A DNA stretch of 64,000 bases from Actinomycetota bacterium (lineage in GTDB: Bacteria > Actinomycetota > Acidimicrobiia > Acidimicrobiales > RAAP-2), in NCBI GenBank assembly GCA_009699875.1, contig WLNI01000001.1:62001-126000 (forward strand). The letters are read 5' to 3'. Below are positions 1-9,709 of this stretch, piece after piece. Below the pieces are notes generated by a model that saw only the letters and a program-made list of their open reading frames with translations, made no database searches and was not told the origin of the DNA. Position numbers and translations under genes: made by a program. Numbering within the stretch: position 1 is the first letter of the stretch; every line of letters starts with the position of its first letter.

Positions 1-99
1 CCAATACAAATTTTGAAAAATGATCAACTGAGCATCTTCTATCCACCCGTTTACGATTCCTATCGACATCAAGGACTTCCATTATTTCCCTATTGCTAG
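1..99 (+). CDS. Possible 3' end of a gene entering from the left edge
   Basis: The first frame is open from the window edge to a TAG at 97-99, giving 32 residues. They include FYPPVYDSYRHQGLPLFPYC, which reads like real protein rather than noise. It would be the C-terminus of a plus-strand gene that converges on the acyltransferase ending at 124. No domain can be recognised from so short a piece, and a chance open frame of this length is quite possible. Confidence 0.3.
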   Translation, partial: PIQILKNDQLSIFYPPVYDSYRHQGLPLFPYC

Positions 100-123
100 G
101 TCGGATGGAACGCTCAAAAAGAG

Positions 124-1329
124 CTACCTCAATTCTTGGCCAAGCTCGGGTCGCAGATTCTTAATTGGGGTTGATCCCTCAGCGTTAGCTGGAACAATCC
201 ATTGGAAACTCAAGTGTTTTTTTCTCATTGCTCGTCTTTCAATGAGGAACCAACTCCCCACAGCAAACGGGAGAGTGAACAGAAGAGCAATCAACGTATA
301 GGGAACGAATCCCCACGTATTTACACCCCACACACTCAAAAGACGCTCTACCGGATAGGCGTAAATGTAGACCCCATAGGAATAGTCGTTCAAAGATCCA
401 ACTTTCTCAAATGGCAGGTGGATACCAAGCCATAGGACTGGGTAGACAAGAAACGGCGCCATCGCTCCCACGCTTGATAAACGAAATGGTCCGACTTGTG
501 CTCCAAATGGCATCCAGAAACTGGCCACGAAAACCAGGAGTGATGCTAGGGCGATAAGGCCAGAATCCGGAATGAGCTCACGATAAAGATAAATCATCGA
601 GCCAACTAGAAATATTGGGAGAAAAACCAAAAAGTTCATCGTCACCCAGTTATGAATAACGTTAAATTCTCGGTTCAGTGCGGGATCAATGGTAATCACC
701 AAGAGAGTTCCCCAAGACAGAGCGGCTGCGAGAACAACCGTAAATCGAAACCGAAAGAGTTTGAGGAAACACAGAAGAGCCAACAAGAGATAGCACCCAA
801 ATTCGTAGTAGAGCGTCCAGAGCGATCCATTCCATACGTAGTGTCCAATACGGAGTTGAATAATCTCCAAATAAAAATTATTTATTACATACTGAACTGG
901 TCCGTTTGACAGAAAAAAGTACGCAGAGAGAGTTCCTGGGTGCTTGGACGTATGGGGTAGCCCGAACCAGCCAACAAGGGAAAAAAGGAAAGCCGTCAAA
1001 ACCAGACTCACCCAGAATCCAGGTAGTACTCGCAGGAATCGAGACCAAAGATATCGAGGAACGCTATTTCGATCCGCACTTGAAGCAATTAGATACCCGC
1101 TCAAACTAAAGAAGCCGTAAACGGCAATTGTATCGACTGCAGATTTTTGATTGATGACACCATCGAATCCGTACCCACCAACAGTCCCCGCGTGACAGAT
1201 CAGGACGATGAGAGCCAAAGCAATCCGTAAAAAGTTAAAACTATTCTCTCCAACCCTCAGTGACTCGTGGATAGAGCGAGTACGGCCTGATCGATCTTTT
1301 CCAAACAGCCGCTTGGATGGTTCACTCAT
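124..1329 (-). CDS. Acyltransferase family 3 membrane protein (OafA/YrhL type)
   Basis: Integral membrane acyltransferase of 401 residues, the usual size for the family. The N-terminal family signature is visible: NFLRIALALIVLICHAG (residues about 32-48), with the conserved Arg and His used in acyl transfer. About ten hydrophobic segments follow, ending near residue 365, with a short polar tail. Members move acyl groups, often acetyl, onto sugars of surface polysaccharides, glycolipids or antibiotics on the membrane. It is the last gene of the minus-strand glycan run, 119 bases after the large membrane protein, so the likely acceptor is the glycan made by this island. The ATG at 1329 has only a weak ribosome-binding site. 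The substrate cannot be read from sequence. Confidence 0.9.
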   Translation of the reverse strand: MSEPSKRLFGKDRSGRTRSIHESLRVGENSFNFLRIALALIVLICHAGTVGGYGFDGVINQKSAVDTIAVYGFFSLSGYLIASSADRNSVPRYLWSRFLRVLPGFWVSLVLTAFLFSLVGWFGLPHTSKHPGTLSAYFFLSNGPVQYVINNFYLEIIQLRIGHYVWNGSLWTLYYEFGCYLLLALLCFLKLFRFRFTVVLAAALSWGTLLVITIDPALNREFNVIHNWVTMNFLVFLPIFLVGSMIYLYRELIPDSGLIALASLLVFVASFWMPFGAQVGPFRLSSVGAMAPFLVYPVLWLGIHLPFEKVGSLNDYSYGVYIYAYPVERLLSVWGVNTWGFVPYTLIALLFTLPFAVGSWFLIERRAMRKKHLSFQWIVPANAEGSTPIKNLRPELGQELR

Positions 1330-1448
1330 CTAATCACCGAATGCCCGTATCATTGGGATGAGAAGGCCCCGAGGGATGCGAAATAGATAGATAGGCCACT
1401 TCTGGAGGGTTTCTGGAGATGCTTTCCTTTTACATCCGAGTCGTATCA

Positions 1449-4400
1449 TCAGGGTGCCTTACCGCCAATAAGCGTCACCCCAATAGGCCCTCCACTCGGA
1501 GCATTGCTGATTCCTAGGTATAGAGGTTTGCCTGTTTGATAGCTATGCCACTGAACACATGCGTTTACATCGACAACAACTGATTTCGAGTTCCGATTCA
1601 ACGTATTGAACGTGACTTCGGCGCCTGGAACGCTCGACGTGGAGTTCGTCACAGTGAATCCAGACTGCTCGAAATCCACTTGGCTCGAGAGTTGGAGCCA
1701 CGGGTAGGACTGAAGATCAGTCCCAGTAGGAATTTCGACTTTGAAAACTCTATTCAAACCAGTCCCACTGGTTTCCACTTCACCGGAGAGGTACGAAGGA
1801 AAGACTTTGTAGGGTTTCCCATCAACCTTCACCGTAGTGGGGAGGTTGACCGTATTCACTGTCGACACGGATCCTCCTGGGACAAGAAGAAATGCATATC
1901 CATCTTTCGTAATGCCGTAATACGTCAAGTGTTCCTTAAGGTCTTTCGGTATCCTCATCGTGAATCCAGAGTGTCGAGCTTTCCCAGTTCTAATTATGAA
2001 TGCAACATCCGGTCGCCATCCCCCAGTTTTCACGTTCGCTACAACTTTCCCCGAAGACGTAACCGCCACAACTCGGCCAGTCGGGTACGAAGTTCGTGGA
2101 TCAATCGCCCAGCCACTTGAGGTTCCCGTCGAACTCGAGACGAGTGTGACGCGTGGAGTGACCTTTGGCAAGGAAGAAATATTGGCTGGTGGAGTAAAGA
2201 AGTTCGGGATAGAACCCAACGCACACGTAGGACCGGAGAGGCCAACGTTGACGGCCGTTGAACCACTCGGGAGTGGCGGAAGGGGTGGAGCGCTCGCCAC
2301 CAGGTCATTTCGAAGAACAAGGAGCTGTCCCTGGTAGTTCACCAGTGGCGTGTAGTTCGAAAAAATATAGTTGCTCACCGAGTACGACCGTATTGAGTCA
2401 GGGACACCATCAATATTCGGATATCCGAACGATGTGTTATTCAGAATCACCACGGGTGGCCGGCTCGCTTTCAGATCAGAGATGAACTTGTTCTGCGTAG
2501 GCATGGTCTGTGCGACCTCTTGGATATAGAACTGACTTCCCGGGACTCGATTCAACAGAAAATACGTGACCCCTGGCTCATTTGAGTAGTCCACCACTGG
2601 CGCAGTTGGTCCCGCATAGAGGTCCAACAGTTGGCCAAGGCCATTGATCTGGCTTGTGTCGACACTCCCCGGAATTGTGTATCCCAATCTTCCGGAAGCT
2701 GGAGTTTGGTTAATGCCATGAAATCTTGAGGGTGCTCCCATAATCGCGTGTTTCACTGAGTTCGGAAAAATGTAGTTCCCAATAGCAAACGGCATGAAGA
2801 GTGATCCAACCAGCACCAAACCCGTAAGAGGAACCGTCACAAAATGAGGCGAGTTGAGATTTCGAAGAAGGTTGACCGAGCGCGTCCCGGCCGTTCGAGC
2901 CCAGTTGTCAAGAAATTGGAGAGTCTCGACGGTCCAAAACACCAACAGTGGTATTGCGACGGTGAAAGACTCGACGACATGCCATGGGTCAGGGATATCG
3001 ATTGCTTTCGTTAGATATGCAATTGACATCAGTGCTCCAGCCACCATGGAAATCTCCACAGGTGACCAACTGCCCCTCTGTCGCAATTTCGCTACCACTT
3101 TCCATCCCGTCGCTAGCCAAAGGAATACGGGGATCAGAAATAAGAAATTGACAAAATAGTCAGTCGACGCATCCCATCTTATTGCTCGTGCCACTTCAAG
3201 ACTCCGACTCATCGCGAAGAATGGGAAGAACTGCAGAAAAGCAACAAGTGCGTTGTTGGTCGCCAAGAACACGCACCACACCGCCACCAAGATGACGCCA
3301 GAGAGCCCACACCCTAGGGTCAAGGGATATTGCATTCTCCAGGACTCGGCTTTTTTGCGAGATGTAAATTCGAAGAGAAGGATTGTTGCGAGAAAGCAGA
3401 TCACGAAGAGTGACATCTCTGGGGTCAACAAGAAGCTGACAAAAGCCAGCAACATAAAGCCTGCGGTCCAGCGCAACTTTCGCTTCTTCAGTAATTGGTC
3501 AAAGAGAATGAAGAGTGGTGGGAGAAATATAAATCTGGTACTAAACAGTGAAAATTCTCCACCGAGCAGTCCCGTTACGACCCCAACCACAAAGGCCACC
3601 AGGATAAGCCGATTGGAGCTGCTGAAGTAGGCCGTAAAGAGATAAAACGTTACCCAAAAAAGAGGGATGACCAGCATTCCTATCCCGGCCCAGGCCCCCC
3701 ACCAGGAGTAACCGAACAGCGAAAGTCCAATTTGACCAGCAAAGACATCTTGAAAGAACCCGTGAATGACATAGACATCCCTCCAAGGGAAGAGGCCATG
3801 GTTAAAGATCAGGTTCGGAAGCGCCAACCAATGTGAGTCGTCGAATCCCCAGAATGAAGGCATCTGATTCCCCGAGAGACTTGCTGCTAGGGAACCTCCC
3901 CCATTTCCCCCGATACGGGCCGTGAAGAGAAACACGGCCACAGGTCCCACGAGCCAAGTCAAGTAACTATTTTCTAAACGCAGTGGTTCGATAGCGGTGC
4001 CATCGCGACGAACTTCTCGAATCCACAGCCAAACACAAACAATCGTGGCAAGACCAACCAGCCAGAGCGGGAGCCAGGGGTAGTGGACGTAACGATGCTG
4101 TGAGACTACGTAGATCGTTGTTCCCATTGACGCTAGATAGAGCAATGGCAGGACGCAGATGGCAAGAAGTGAATTTGAACGGGAAAGCGCATGGAATCGG
4201 AGATCCTTGCGATGAACAAATCGCCGGACACCAAACATCTCCCTCTTTTGGATCACGTAGGCCAAACATGCAACAGCAGCGAAGTACCCAAAAAAAGGCA
4301 GCAGGACCCACGGCGAAAGTCTGGTATCTCCAATTCGAAGAAGCGAGAACTCAATCGCGACAAGAAGCGCTGGAACGCCAACTCGGCAAAGACTCCAAAA

Positions 4401-4832
4401 CCCCTCGACGAGATCTCCCCACTTGTGAGTGCCAGCTTCGTTTATTGAACTACCTCTGAATTGTTGTCTCGTTGATACATCGCTTTCATTGGGATCCACA
4501 GAAGGTTTTTCCAGCGTTGGGCTGAACGAAATCGGGAGGATCGATTGTTCAACAACACGCTTTGACTTCAGAGGCCCTCTCCAACTGATAATCAGATAGA
4601 AGGCAAGAAGGAGTGCTGGGAATATGAAGCACAGCAGGTAGTAGGCGTCTCGATAACGAAAATACGCAAAGTTATTGAGCGTTACGTATCCAGTGATACG
4701 AGTACTTATGGAGAGTTCATTCGGGACGAACTGCCACAACACCCAAGTGATGAGTGCTGCAGCGACTAAAGAGAGACTAAATCGAATGAGTGATCGCCAT
4801 GAGTACCAACGATCATGGTGCGAACTCTTCAC
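1449..4832 (-). CDS. Giant multi-spanning membrane protein, probable GT-C-type glycosyltransferase
   Basis: A protein of 1127 residues. Residues 1-680 hold many hydrophobic helices. The last 400 or so residues form a hydrophilic, Ser/Thr/Val-rich region likely outside the membrane. The loop GFDDSHWLALPNLIFNHGLF followed by PWRDVYVIHGFFQD (about residues 330-365) has the acidic residues and the xFPWRDxYxxHG pattern I associate with polyprenyl-phosphate-sugar-dependent GT-C enzymes; that is a pattern judgement, not a database match. It starts with GTG at 4832, overlapping the TAG stop of the upstream oxygenase gene by one base (TAGTG), so the two are translationally coupled. Role inferred: adds sugars to, or polymerises, the island's surface glycan at the outer face of the membrane. 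It could instead be a non-enzymatic membrane protein. Confidence 0.75.
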   Translation of the reverse strand: MKSSHHDRWYSWRSLIRFSLSLVAAALITWVLWQFVPNELSISTRITGYVTLNNFAYFRYRDAYYLLCFIFPALLLAFYLIISWRGPLKSKRVVEQSILPISFSPTLEKPSVDPNESDVSTRQQFRGSSINEAGTHKWGDLVEGFWSLCRVGVPALLVAIEFSLLRIGDTRLSPWVLLPFFGYFAAVACLAYVIQKREMFGVRRFVHRKDLRFHALSRSNSLLAICVLPLLYLASMGTTIYVVSQHRYVHYPWLPLWLVGLATIVCVWLWIREVRRDGTAIEPLRLENSYLTWLVGPVAVFLFTARIGGNGGGSLAASLSGNQMPSFWGFDDSHWLALPNLIFNHGLFPWRDVYVIHGFFQDVFAGQIGLSLFGYSWWGAWAGIGMLVIPLFWVTFYLFTAYFSSSNRLILVAFVVGVVTGLLGGEFSLFSTRFIFLPPLFILFDQLLKKRKLRWTAGFMLLAFVSFLLTPEMSLFVICFLATILLFEFTSRKKAESWRMQYPLTLGCGLSGVILVAVWCVFLATNNALVAFLQFFPFFAMSRSLEVARAIRWDASTDYFVNFLFLIPVFLWLATGWKVVAKLRQRGSWSPVEISMVAGALMSIAYLTKAIDIPDPWHVVESFTVAIPLLVFWTVETLQFLDNWARTAGTRSVNLLRNLNSPHFVTVPLTGLVLVGSLFMPFAIGNYIFPNSVKHAIMGAPSRFHGINQTPASGRLGYTIPGSVDTSQINGLGQLLDLYAGPTAPVVDYSNEPGVTYFLLNRVPGSQFYIQEVAQTMPTQNKFISDLKASRPPVVILNNTSFGYPNIDGVPDSIRSYSVSNYIFSNYTPLVNYQGQLLVLRNDLVASAPPLPPLPSGSTAVNVGLSGPTCALGSIPNFFTPPANISSLPKVTPRVTLVSSSTGTSSGWAIDPRTSYPTGRVVAVTSSGKVVANVKTGGWRPDVAFIIRTGKARHSGFTMRIPKDLKEHLTYYGITKDGYAFLLVPGGSVSTVNTVNLPTTVKVDGKPYKVFPSYLSGEVETSGTGLNRVFKVEIPTGTDLQSYPWLQLSSQVDFEQSGFTVTNSTSSVPGAEVTFNTLNRNSKSVVVDVNACVQWHSYQTGKPLYLGISNAPSGGPIGVTLIGGKAP

Positions 4833-5704
4833 TAATGCTTATCACCACGACGCGTTAGGCGATCCTTGCCGCGGAACAGTTTGCTGACCAATTCATCGCT
4901 GAGGCCAAGCCGCCGCTTCATCCAGTCGTAGCAACGAAGAAGTTGACGATCAAGATAGATAGGTATCGCGTGAAGGCCGTCTCCTGGGCGAGCCCGATAG
5001 TTGGTCGAACGAACATCTGGACTCTCTTCAATCGTGAAGTAATACAAGGCCAGAGAACGCCGTGCCACTCCTTCTGGACAGGTCATGGGTTCTGGATGTC
5101 CATGGAATGAATCAGCATCTGTCGTGAAGATTAAGGCGCGATTCCCTAATGGAGCTACCTTTTCCACGCAATGACTCATGTCCTTTGCCCAGAGCTCTAA
5201 GTCTCCCCCGTATTCAGACTTCCAGTCCTCATTCAAATAGAGAAGCAAGTTTGCCCTTCGCCGCCAATGTCGATGATGTGGGTGGACCGTGAAATCTGCA
5301 TGGATATTTAAAAACCCTCCGTTTGTTGATTGATGGAGTCCACCTCCTTCAAGAGATGGATCGCATACCAAGTCCTTCACCCCAATCATCTCGCCGAGAA
5401 AACTCACAAAGCGAGGCGAATTCAACTCCCTCAAGACCGATTGAAGCGTTGGTCCCCACTCGGCTGAATCATTGTGACTGAATTTTCGCTCATTCGCATG
5501 AATGTAGTTAGTCCAATTTTGATTATCGAGGTCTTTGAATTCTTCGACGGATCGCCGATACGCTTCAGGATCTAGAAAATTTTCAAGCAGAATATGGGGA
5601 TAGGGATCGCCTTCTCTATACGAAACTTTCAGACCCTCGAGCCTGTTCTCAAGCGATGAGAGATCAAGGACAGACTCAATGTCCTCGGCCGTGACTTCAA
5701 TCAC
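4832..5704 (-). CDS. 2-oxoglutarate/Fe(II)-dependent oxygenase (prolyl-hydroxylase-like)
   Basis: Predicted cytosolic non-haem iron dioxygenase of 290 residues. The iron-binding triad is clear: HAD in NIHADFTVHP, then a distal His in DSFHGHPEP, followed by an Arg in RRSLALYYF that would bind the 2-oxoglutarate carboxylate. The fold and spacing resemble prolyl 4-hydroxylase-like proteins found in many surface-polysaccharide clusters. I place the start at the GTG at 5704 because GGGGAGG sits six bases upstream; a TTG nine codons earlier is the alternative. It overlaps the giant membrane protein gene by one base. The hydroxylated substrate (sugar, lipid or protein) is unknown. Confidence 0.87.
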   Translation of the reverse strand: MIEVTAEDIESVLDLSSLENRLEGLKVSYREGDPYPHILLENFLDPEAYRRSVEEFKDLDNQNWTNYIHANERKFSHNDSAEWGPTLQSVLRELNSPRFVSFLGEMIGVKDLVCDPSLEGGGLHQSTNGGFLNIHADFTVHPHHRHWRRRANLLLYLNEDWKSEYGGDLELWAKDMSHCVEKVAPLGNRALIFTTDADSFHGHPEPMTCPEGVARRSLALYYFTIEESPDVRSTNYRARPGDGLHAIPIYLDRQLLRCYDWMKRRLGLSDELVSKLFRGKDRLTRRGDKH

Positions 5705-5829
5705 CTGATTCCTCCCCTTCGGCTCAATCAATTTCCCCCCGCAGAACTCCTAGGGAAACCAGGTCCTAGCGTAGCCAGAATTTCCTCAAACAGGCGTGAT
5801 CCACCCACTTTGAGGCCCATGCATCTCGA

Positions 5830-7263
5830 TTAGCGTCGACTATCAGCATTCTGCGAGAGTTCAAGAATGAACTGATATCCAAACATCGTTGGCCATAGTG
5901 AGAGCAACTTTTTCTCGAGTGCCAAAATCAACTTCCTCCAACCCTTCTGAACTCCCAGCACATCAAGGGGGAGACCAACGGCCTCAAGGTGCTCCACGCT
6001 AAAGCCTTCGCGCTCCACGAGTCTGCGAATACTTCGCTTCGTGAAAAAACGAAGGTGACTCTCATCGAGGATCCCTCGCTGGTCATAGTCAAAGATGCCT
6101 AGCGTTGAGCGAATGCGTGGATACCAGTGTGAGAAGTTCGGCACACAGATGATCGCAGTACCTCCAGCAACTAGATGGTCTCCAGCATCCCTCAGAAGTG
6201 ACCCTGGATCGCGAAGATGCTCTAGGACGTCACACGCTAAAACAAGATCAAAGCCAGAGCCAGCTCCTTCGGGGACCCCATGATTGAGGTCTGCAAGCAC
6301 AAATGAGCTCACCCTTTCTCGAACACCGTCGACTTCCTCGGCGTCAACACCGGTCACTAAGAATCCTGCTCGAAGAAGCCGCTCTGCCAAGAGACCTCCC
6401 GAACAACCCAGATCAAGTACTTTTCCTGGAGTTCGCGTAGCCAGCATTTCTAAGACTCTTCCATGCGAGCTCTCTGGCGAACCTTTAAAGTCATAGCCTT
6501 CGCGCAGGGCAACTCGATTCCCATCGCCAAATCCTGCTTTTTGGAGCCGATACGCCACTACGTCTTTTGCCACTGCGGCTGCGTACCCTAAACCATTCAC
6601 CCGACAGATTTCGTCTCCGTAGTAGGTAGGAATTGGAATCTCGACGATCTTTTTGCCTGCATCATGGAGTTGGATGATGATCTCTGTATCAAAGTCAAAC
6701 CCGTCTGAGTTCTTCTCAAAAGGAAGTTCTTTCAGCGTGCTCACCCGATAGGCCCGATACCCAGAGTGAAATTCGCTCAAATCTGTTCCGAGAACGACAT
6801 TCTCAAACTTAGATAACACCCGATTCCCGACAAATTTGTAGAGCGGCATATTCCCACGCAAAGCTCCCCCGGGGTCCATCATTCGAGACCCAAAAACCGC
6901 ATCAACTGTTGGATCTTCAAAAGGAGCCACCATTTCAGGCAACTTCTCTGGGGCATACTGACCATCCCCGTGAAGCAGGACAATAACGTCGAGTCCCTGG
7001 TCGATGGCCAGACGGTACCCAACCTTCTGATTCCCACCGTATCCAAGATTGATCGGTTGACGAAGAACGGTAACTGGAAGTTGTGACGACTCCTTGTACG
7101 CCTCACCAACTTCAAAGGTTCCGTCGGTGCTCGAATCATCACTCACGATCACTTCGTTGATCTGATCGTGAAACTCAGGAGGGATTCGGTCAAGAACTTG
7201 GGTCAGGGTTGATTCCGCGTTGTATGCGACAACCAGGATGCCAATTCGGCCAATGTCAGTCAT
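5830..7263 (-). CDS. Fused GT2 glycosyltransferase and SAM methyltransferase
   Basis: A two-domain protein of 477 residues. The first half is a DPM1-like GT2 domain: IGILVVAYNAESTLTQVLDR at the start, DDSSTDGT for nucleotide-sugar binding, then GSRMM and the SGYRAYRV segment typical of polyprenyl-phosphate mannose/glucose synthases. The second half is a class I methyltransferase with motif I VLDLGCSGG, then LVTGVDAEE and DLVLACDVLEHLRDPG. The likely role is making a polyprenyl-phosphate sugar and methylating a related product at the inner membrane face. I chose the ATG at 7263 because GGGAGG lies just upstream; the frame stays open 15 codons further. Downstream, 125 bases separate it from the oxygenase gene. 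The fusion may be ancestral in this lineage, and I cannot tell which product is methylated. Confidence 0.88.
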   Translation of the reverse strand: MTDIGRIGILVVAYNAESTLTQVLDRIPPEFHDQINEVIVSDDSSTDGTFEVGEAYKESSQLPVTVLRQPINLGYGGNQKVGYRLAIDQGLDVIVLLHGDGQYAPEKLPEMVAPFEDPTVDAVFGSRMMDPGGALRGNMPLYKFVGNRVLSKFENVVLGTDLSEFHSGYRAYRVSTLKELPFEKNSDGFDFDTEIIIQLHDAGKKIVEIPIPTYYGDEICRVNGLGYAAAVAKDVVAYRLQKAGFGDGNRVALREGYDFKGSPESSHGRVLEMLATRTPGKVLDLGCSGGLLAERLLRAGFLVTGVDAEEVDGVRERVSSFVLADLNHGVPEGAGSGFDLVLACDVLEHLRDPGSLLRDAGDHLVAGGTAIICVPNFSHWYPRIRSTLGIFDYDQRGILDESHLRFFTKRSIRRLVEREGFSVEHLEAVGLPLDVLGVQKGWRKLILALEKKLLSLWPTMFGYQFILELSQNADSRR

Positions 7264-7390
7264 CTTGCCCTCCCCCTCTCCGTTGCAATGATACTTCGAA
7301 ACTCCCAACCGAATAGGACTTCTCAGGCGGAGCGAACTTTAGGGAACGAAAGCAGGCAGACGACAATCCAAATGGCAAGGAAATAGGAAA

Positions 7391-8116
7391 TTGAGGACAG
7401 TAATCCCCAAAGTTGGGCCGAGATTCTATGAATATCGATGCATGTGGTTTCTGCCCCTGTACCATGCTCCCATGACCGAACTCTGGAGTCTTTTTCAGAA
7501 CAACGACGGAAACATAATCCACAAGTGGACGCACTACTTTCCTGCCTACGAGGAGCACTTCTCTCGATTCAAGAACCGCCCAGCCGTCCTTGTCGAGATC
7601 GGGGTCTTCAAAGGAGGTTCACTCGAACTCTGGAAAAAGTTCCTAGGCCCACGAGTTCAAGTGGTGGGAATTGACATTGAGGACAAATCGGAATACGAAC
7701 AGGATCAAATAGCGATTCGACAAGGAGATCAGAGCGATCCTGTATTTCTGCAAAGCGTTGTTGACGAGTTTGGACCTCCAGACATCATCATCGATGACGG
7801 AAGTCATCAAATGGAGCACGTCACCGCTTCTTTTGAATTCCTCTACCCGCGAATGTCCCCTACTGGCGTCTATTTCGTTGAAGACATGCACACGGCTTAT
7901 TGGCCCGAGTATGGGGGGGGTCTTCGCAAGGCAGACACATTCATCGAAAAATCGAAACATCTTATTGATGAGCTCAACGCCGATCACGCACGAGGAGCAC
8001 TCGCTCCAACGGACTTCACCAGATCCACACTCTCAATTCACTTCTTTGACAGCTGTGTGATCTTTGAGAAAGGCAGACACCTTCCCAAGCACGATCTAAT
8101 GATTGGCAAAGAATAG
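7391..8116 (+). CDS. TylE/MycE-like class I O-methyltransferase
   Basis: SAM-dependent methyltransferase of up to 241 residues. Motif I is LVEIGVFKGGSLELW. IDIEDKS follows, then DIIIDDGSHQMEHV, the metal-binding DDGSH signature of macrolide sugar O-methyltransferases (TylE/MycE group), and GVYFVEDMHTAYW. It probably methylates a sugar hydroxyl. It is the only plus-strand gene in its part of the island and is divergent from the GT2 fusion. The start is uncertain: TTG at 7391 has AAGGA nine bases upstream, while family alignment would favour the ATG at 7472 (MTELWSLF). A run of eight G lies inside the coding sequence at 7913-7920. Confidence 0.85.
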   Translation: MRTVIPKVGPRFYEYRCMWFLPLYHAPMTELWSLFQNNDGNIIHKWTHYFPAYEEHFSRFKNRPAVLVEIGVFKGGSLELWKKFLGPRVQVVGIDIEDKSEYEQDQIAIRQGDQSDPVFLQSVVDEFGPPDIIIDDGSHQMEHVTASFEFLYPRMSPTGVYFVEDMHTAYWPEYGGGLRKADTFIEKSKHLIDELNADHARGALAPTDFTRSTLSIHFFDSCVIFEKGRHLPKHDLMIGKE

Positions 8117-8251
8117 AACGGCCAGGAAAACGCTCATAGGCAGCATTAAATAAATTGAAAATAGACCCGAAAGCCAATTGTGACACCTGGCGATGCCAAG
8201 CAGCCGTTCAACCAAATAAAGCGAAAATAGAGACGTATCAAGATGAACTCG

Positions 8252-8980
8252 TTATTTATTTTCGCTCCATACTTTTGCATAGAACCTTCTGATCCACGAG
8301 GTGAAACGGAGGGTCTTTAGATTTTGATACCTCATCACCTCGTCGGTCAGAAATTCAATTTCCTCTCGAAGAAGAACAGTTTCATCAGTACTTTTGACGG
8401 ACGTAATAGCTTCGTCGAGTCCTAGTGAGCGATCAAGAGTGATCATCGAAAAGAGAGCGTACCCATCAAAATTGTATTCTTGGAATTGTTCGGGTTTACG
8501 AGCCGTGATGAAAACTCCTGGTTCACTTTGATCTGACTCAATCTGACATTCCGTGAAGTCGCTAAATATGACATCCATATCATGGGTTTCAAATCGCCAG
8601 TAATCGACTGGGTAGTCGTGCAGGGGGAACCCAAAAGATCGAGTGGTCACGATAACAATTCCCCCAGGACGGAGGACTCTTTTAAAGTTACTAATGATGA
8701 GCTTCCAGTTCGCTACGTGTTCGATCATTTCGGTTGAAATAAGAATGTCGAAGGAGTGTTCTCCAAATCGCTCGAGCAGATTCTCTGCGTCACACACCTC
8801 ATCAACACCTGGTCCCGGGGCAATATCAATGCCCACATAGGAGGAAGGCAACATACTTTCTACATAAGTTCGGGGGGATCCATTTACATCAAACGATCCA
8901 ACCTCCAGGACATCTTTCCCTTTCACGTCCTCCTCGGAGAGTGCCTTCTCTATAAATTCAAGGCACAAGGTGTTACACAT
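8252..8980 (-). CDS. Class I SAM methyltransferase (type 11)
   Basis: Cytosolic methyltransferase of 242 residues. Motif I is DVLEVGSFDVNGSPR, the acidic ribose-binding residue is in YVGIDIAPGPGV, and motif IV/post-IV appears as FDILISTEMIEHVANW and RVLRPGGIVIVTTRS. The tail (DEAITSVKSTDETVLLREEI onward) looks helical. Such enzymes are common in polysaccharide clusters and methylate sugars or lipids, but the substrate is not evident. The ATG at 8980 has no good Shine-Dalgarno sequence. It is followed downstream by 135 bases of A+T-rich sequence with no recognisable gene. Confidence 0.85.
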   Translation of the reverse strand: MCNTLCLEFIEKALSEEDVKGKDVLEVGSFDVNGSPRTYVESMLPSSYVGIDIAPGPGVDEVCDAENLLERFGEHSFDILISTEMIEHVANWKLIISNFKRVLRPGGIVIVTTRSFGFPLHDYPVDYWRFETHDMDVIFSDFTECQIESDQSEPGVFITARKPEQFQEYNFDGYALFSMITLDRSLGLDEAITSVKSTDETVLLREEIEFLTDEVMRYQNLKTLRFTSWIRRFYAKVWSENK

Positions 8981-9052
8981 AAGACTGATTCAGAGGATAA
9001 TTCATAATTTATGCTTTTGCTCCTAGGTATTTGTACCGAGAGCCAGAGTGAT

Positions 9053-9709
9053 TTAGCGTTTCCGAAGTAGCCAACCGAACTCATCTCCATTCGTTCCTGG
9101 CGCCTGGGGTGGCATGAAATCAAGAAATTCCCACTTAACTCCAAGATGGTTGTCGCAATAGTCAAGCACCAATTTAAACTCCGAAATATCCCAACAATGA
9201 ACGTGAACTGACCGTTGACGATGAAGCTCTAAGTACTCAGGAGAGACCCGTGAGGCTGATTGATCATCCCTCCCGTGCAAACTACCGCTTGTATGGTTCA
9301 AGAAGTCAAGGATATGTTGATCATCTACATATCTGACATCCTGCTCCAACTCCTTTACGATGTGCTCCAGCGGCGTTGGGGGGCGGCCACGATCAAACGT
9401 AGAATGTCGGTCCGGAACCAGCAACACAAAGTTGCCATCTTGCTTGAGTACTCGATGCACTTCGACGAGAAATGCGATCGGGTTTGCAAGATGTTCAATA
9501 ACGTGAGAGGCAATGACAAATTCCTGAGAGCAACTCGCTATCCCTTCGAGGCGGGTCTCGTCAAGGTTGACTAAAATATCTGGCTTGGGAAATCCTGGTT
9601 CAGCACCCAATTCAGGAAAGAGGTTGCTGTTAAAATAAGGTTCCCAACGGTCTACGAATTGAACTTCGGCAACGGTTGAAACGGGAAATGGCACGTGGCC
9701 CGGACCCAC
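9053..9709 (-). pseudogene. Methyltransferase-domain protein with an in-frame TGA in its N-terminus
   Basis: The readable frame from GTG 9709 gives 218 residues: GPGHVPFPVSTVAEVQFVDR, then EFVIASHVIEHLANP, RVLKQDGNFVLLVPDR and a long C-terminal part ending GWLLRKR. This matches a methyltransferase family seen in actinobacterial glycan clusters. The conserved motif I (GRGIEVGPGH) begins before this start. Reading upstream in the same frame gives FGEQLSGRGIEV, then a TGA at 9743-9745, then AVRR and back to an ATG at 9784. So the natural N-terminus seems to be split by a stop. Either the gene is a fresh pseudogene, or there is a sequencing error, or translation restarts at GTG 9709 with a clipped SAM-binding motif. 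Confidence 0.7.
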
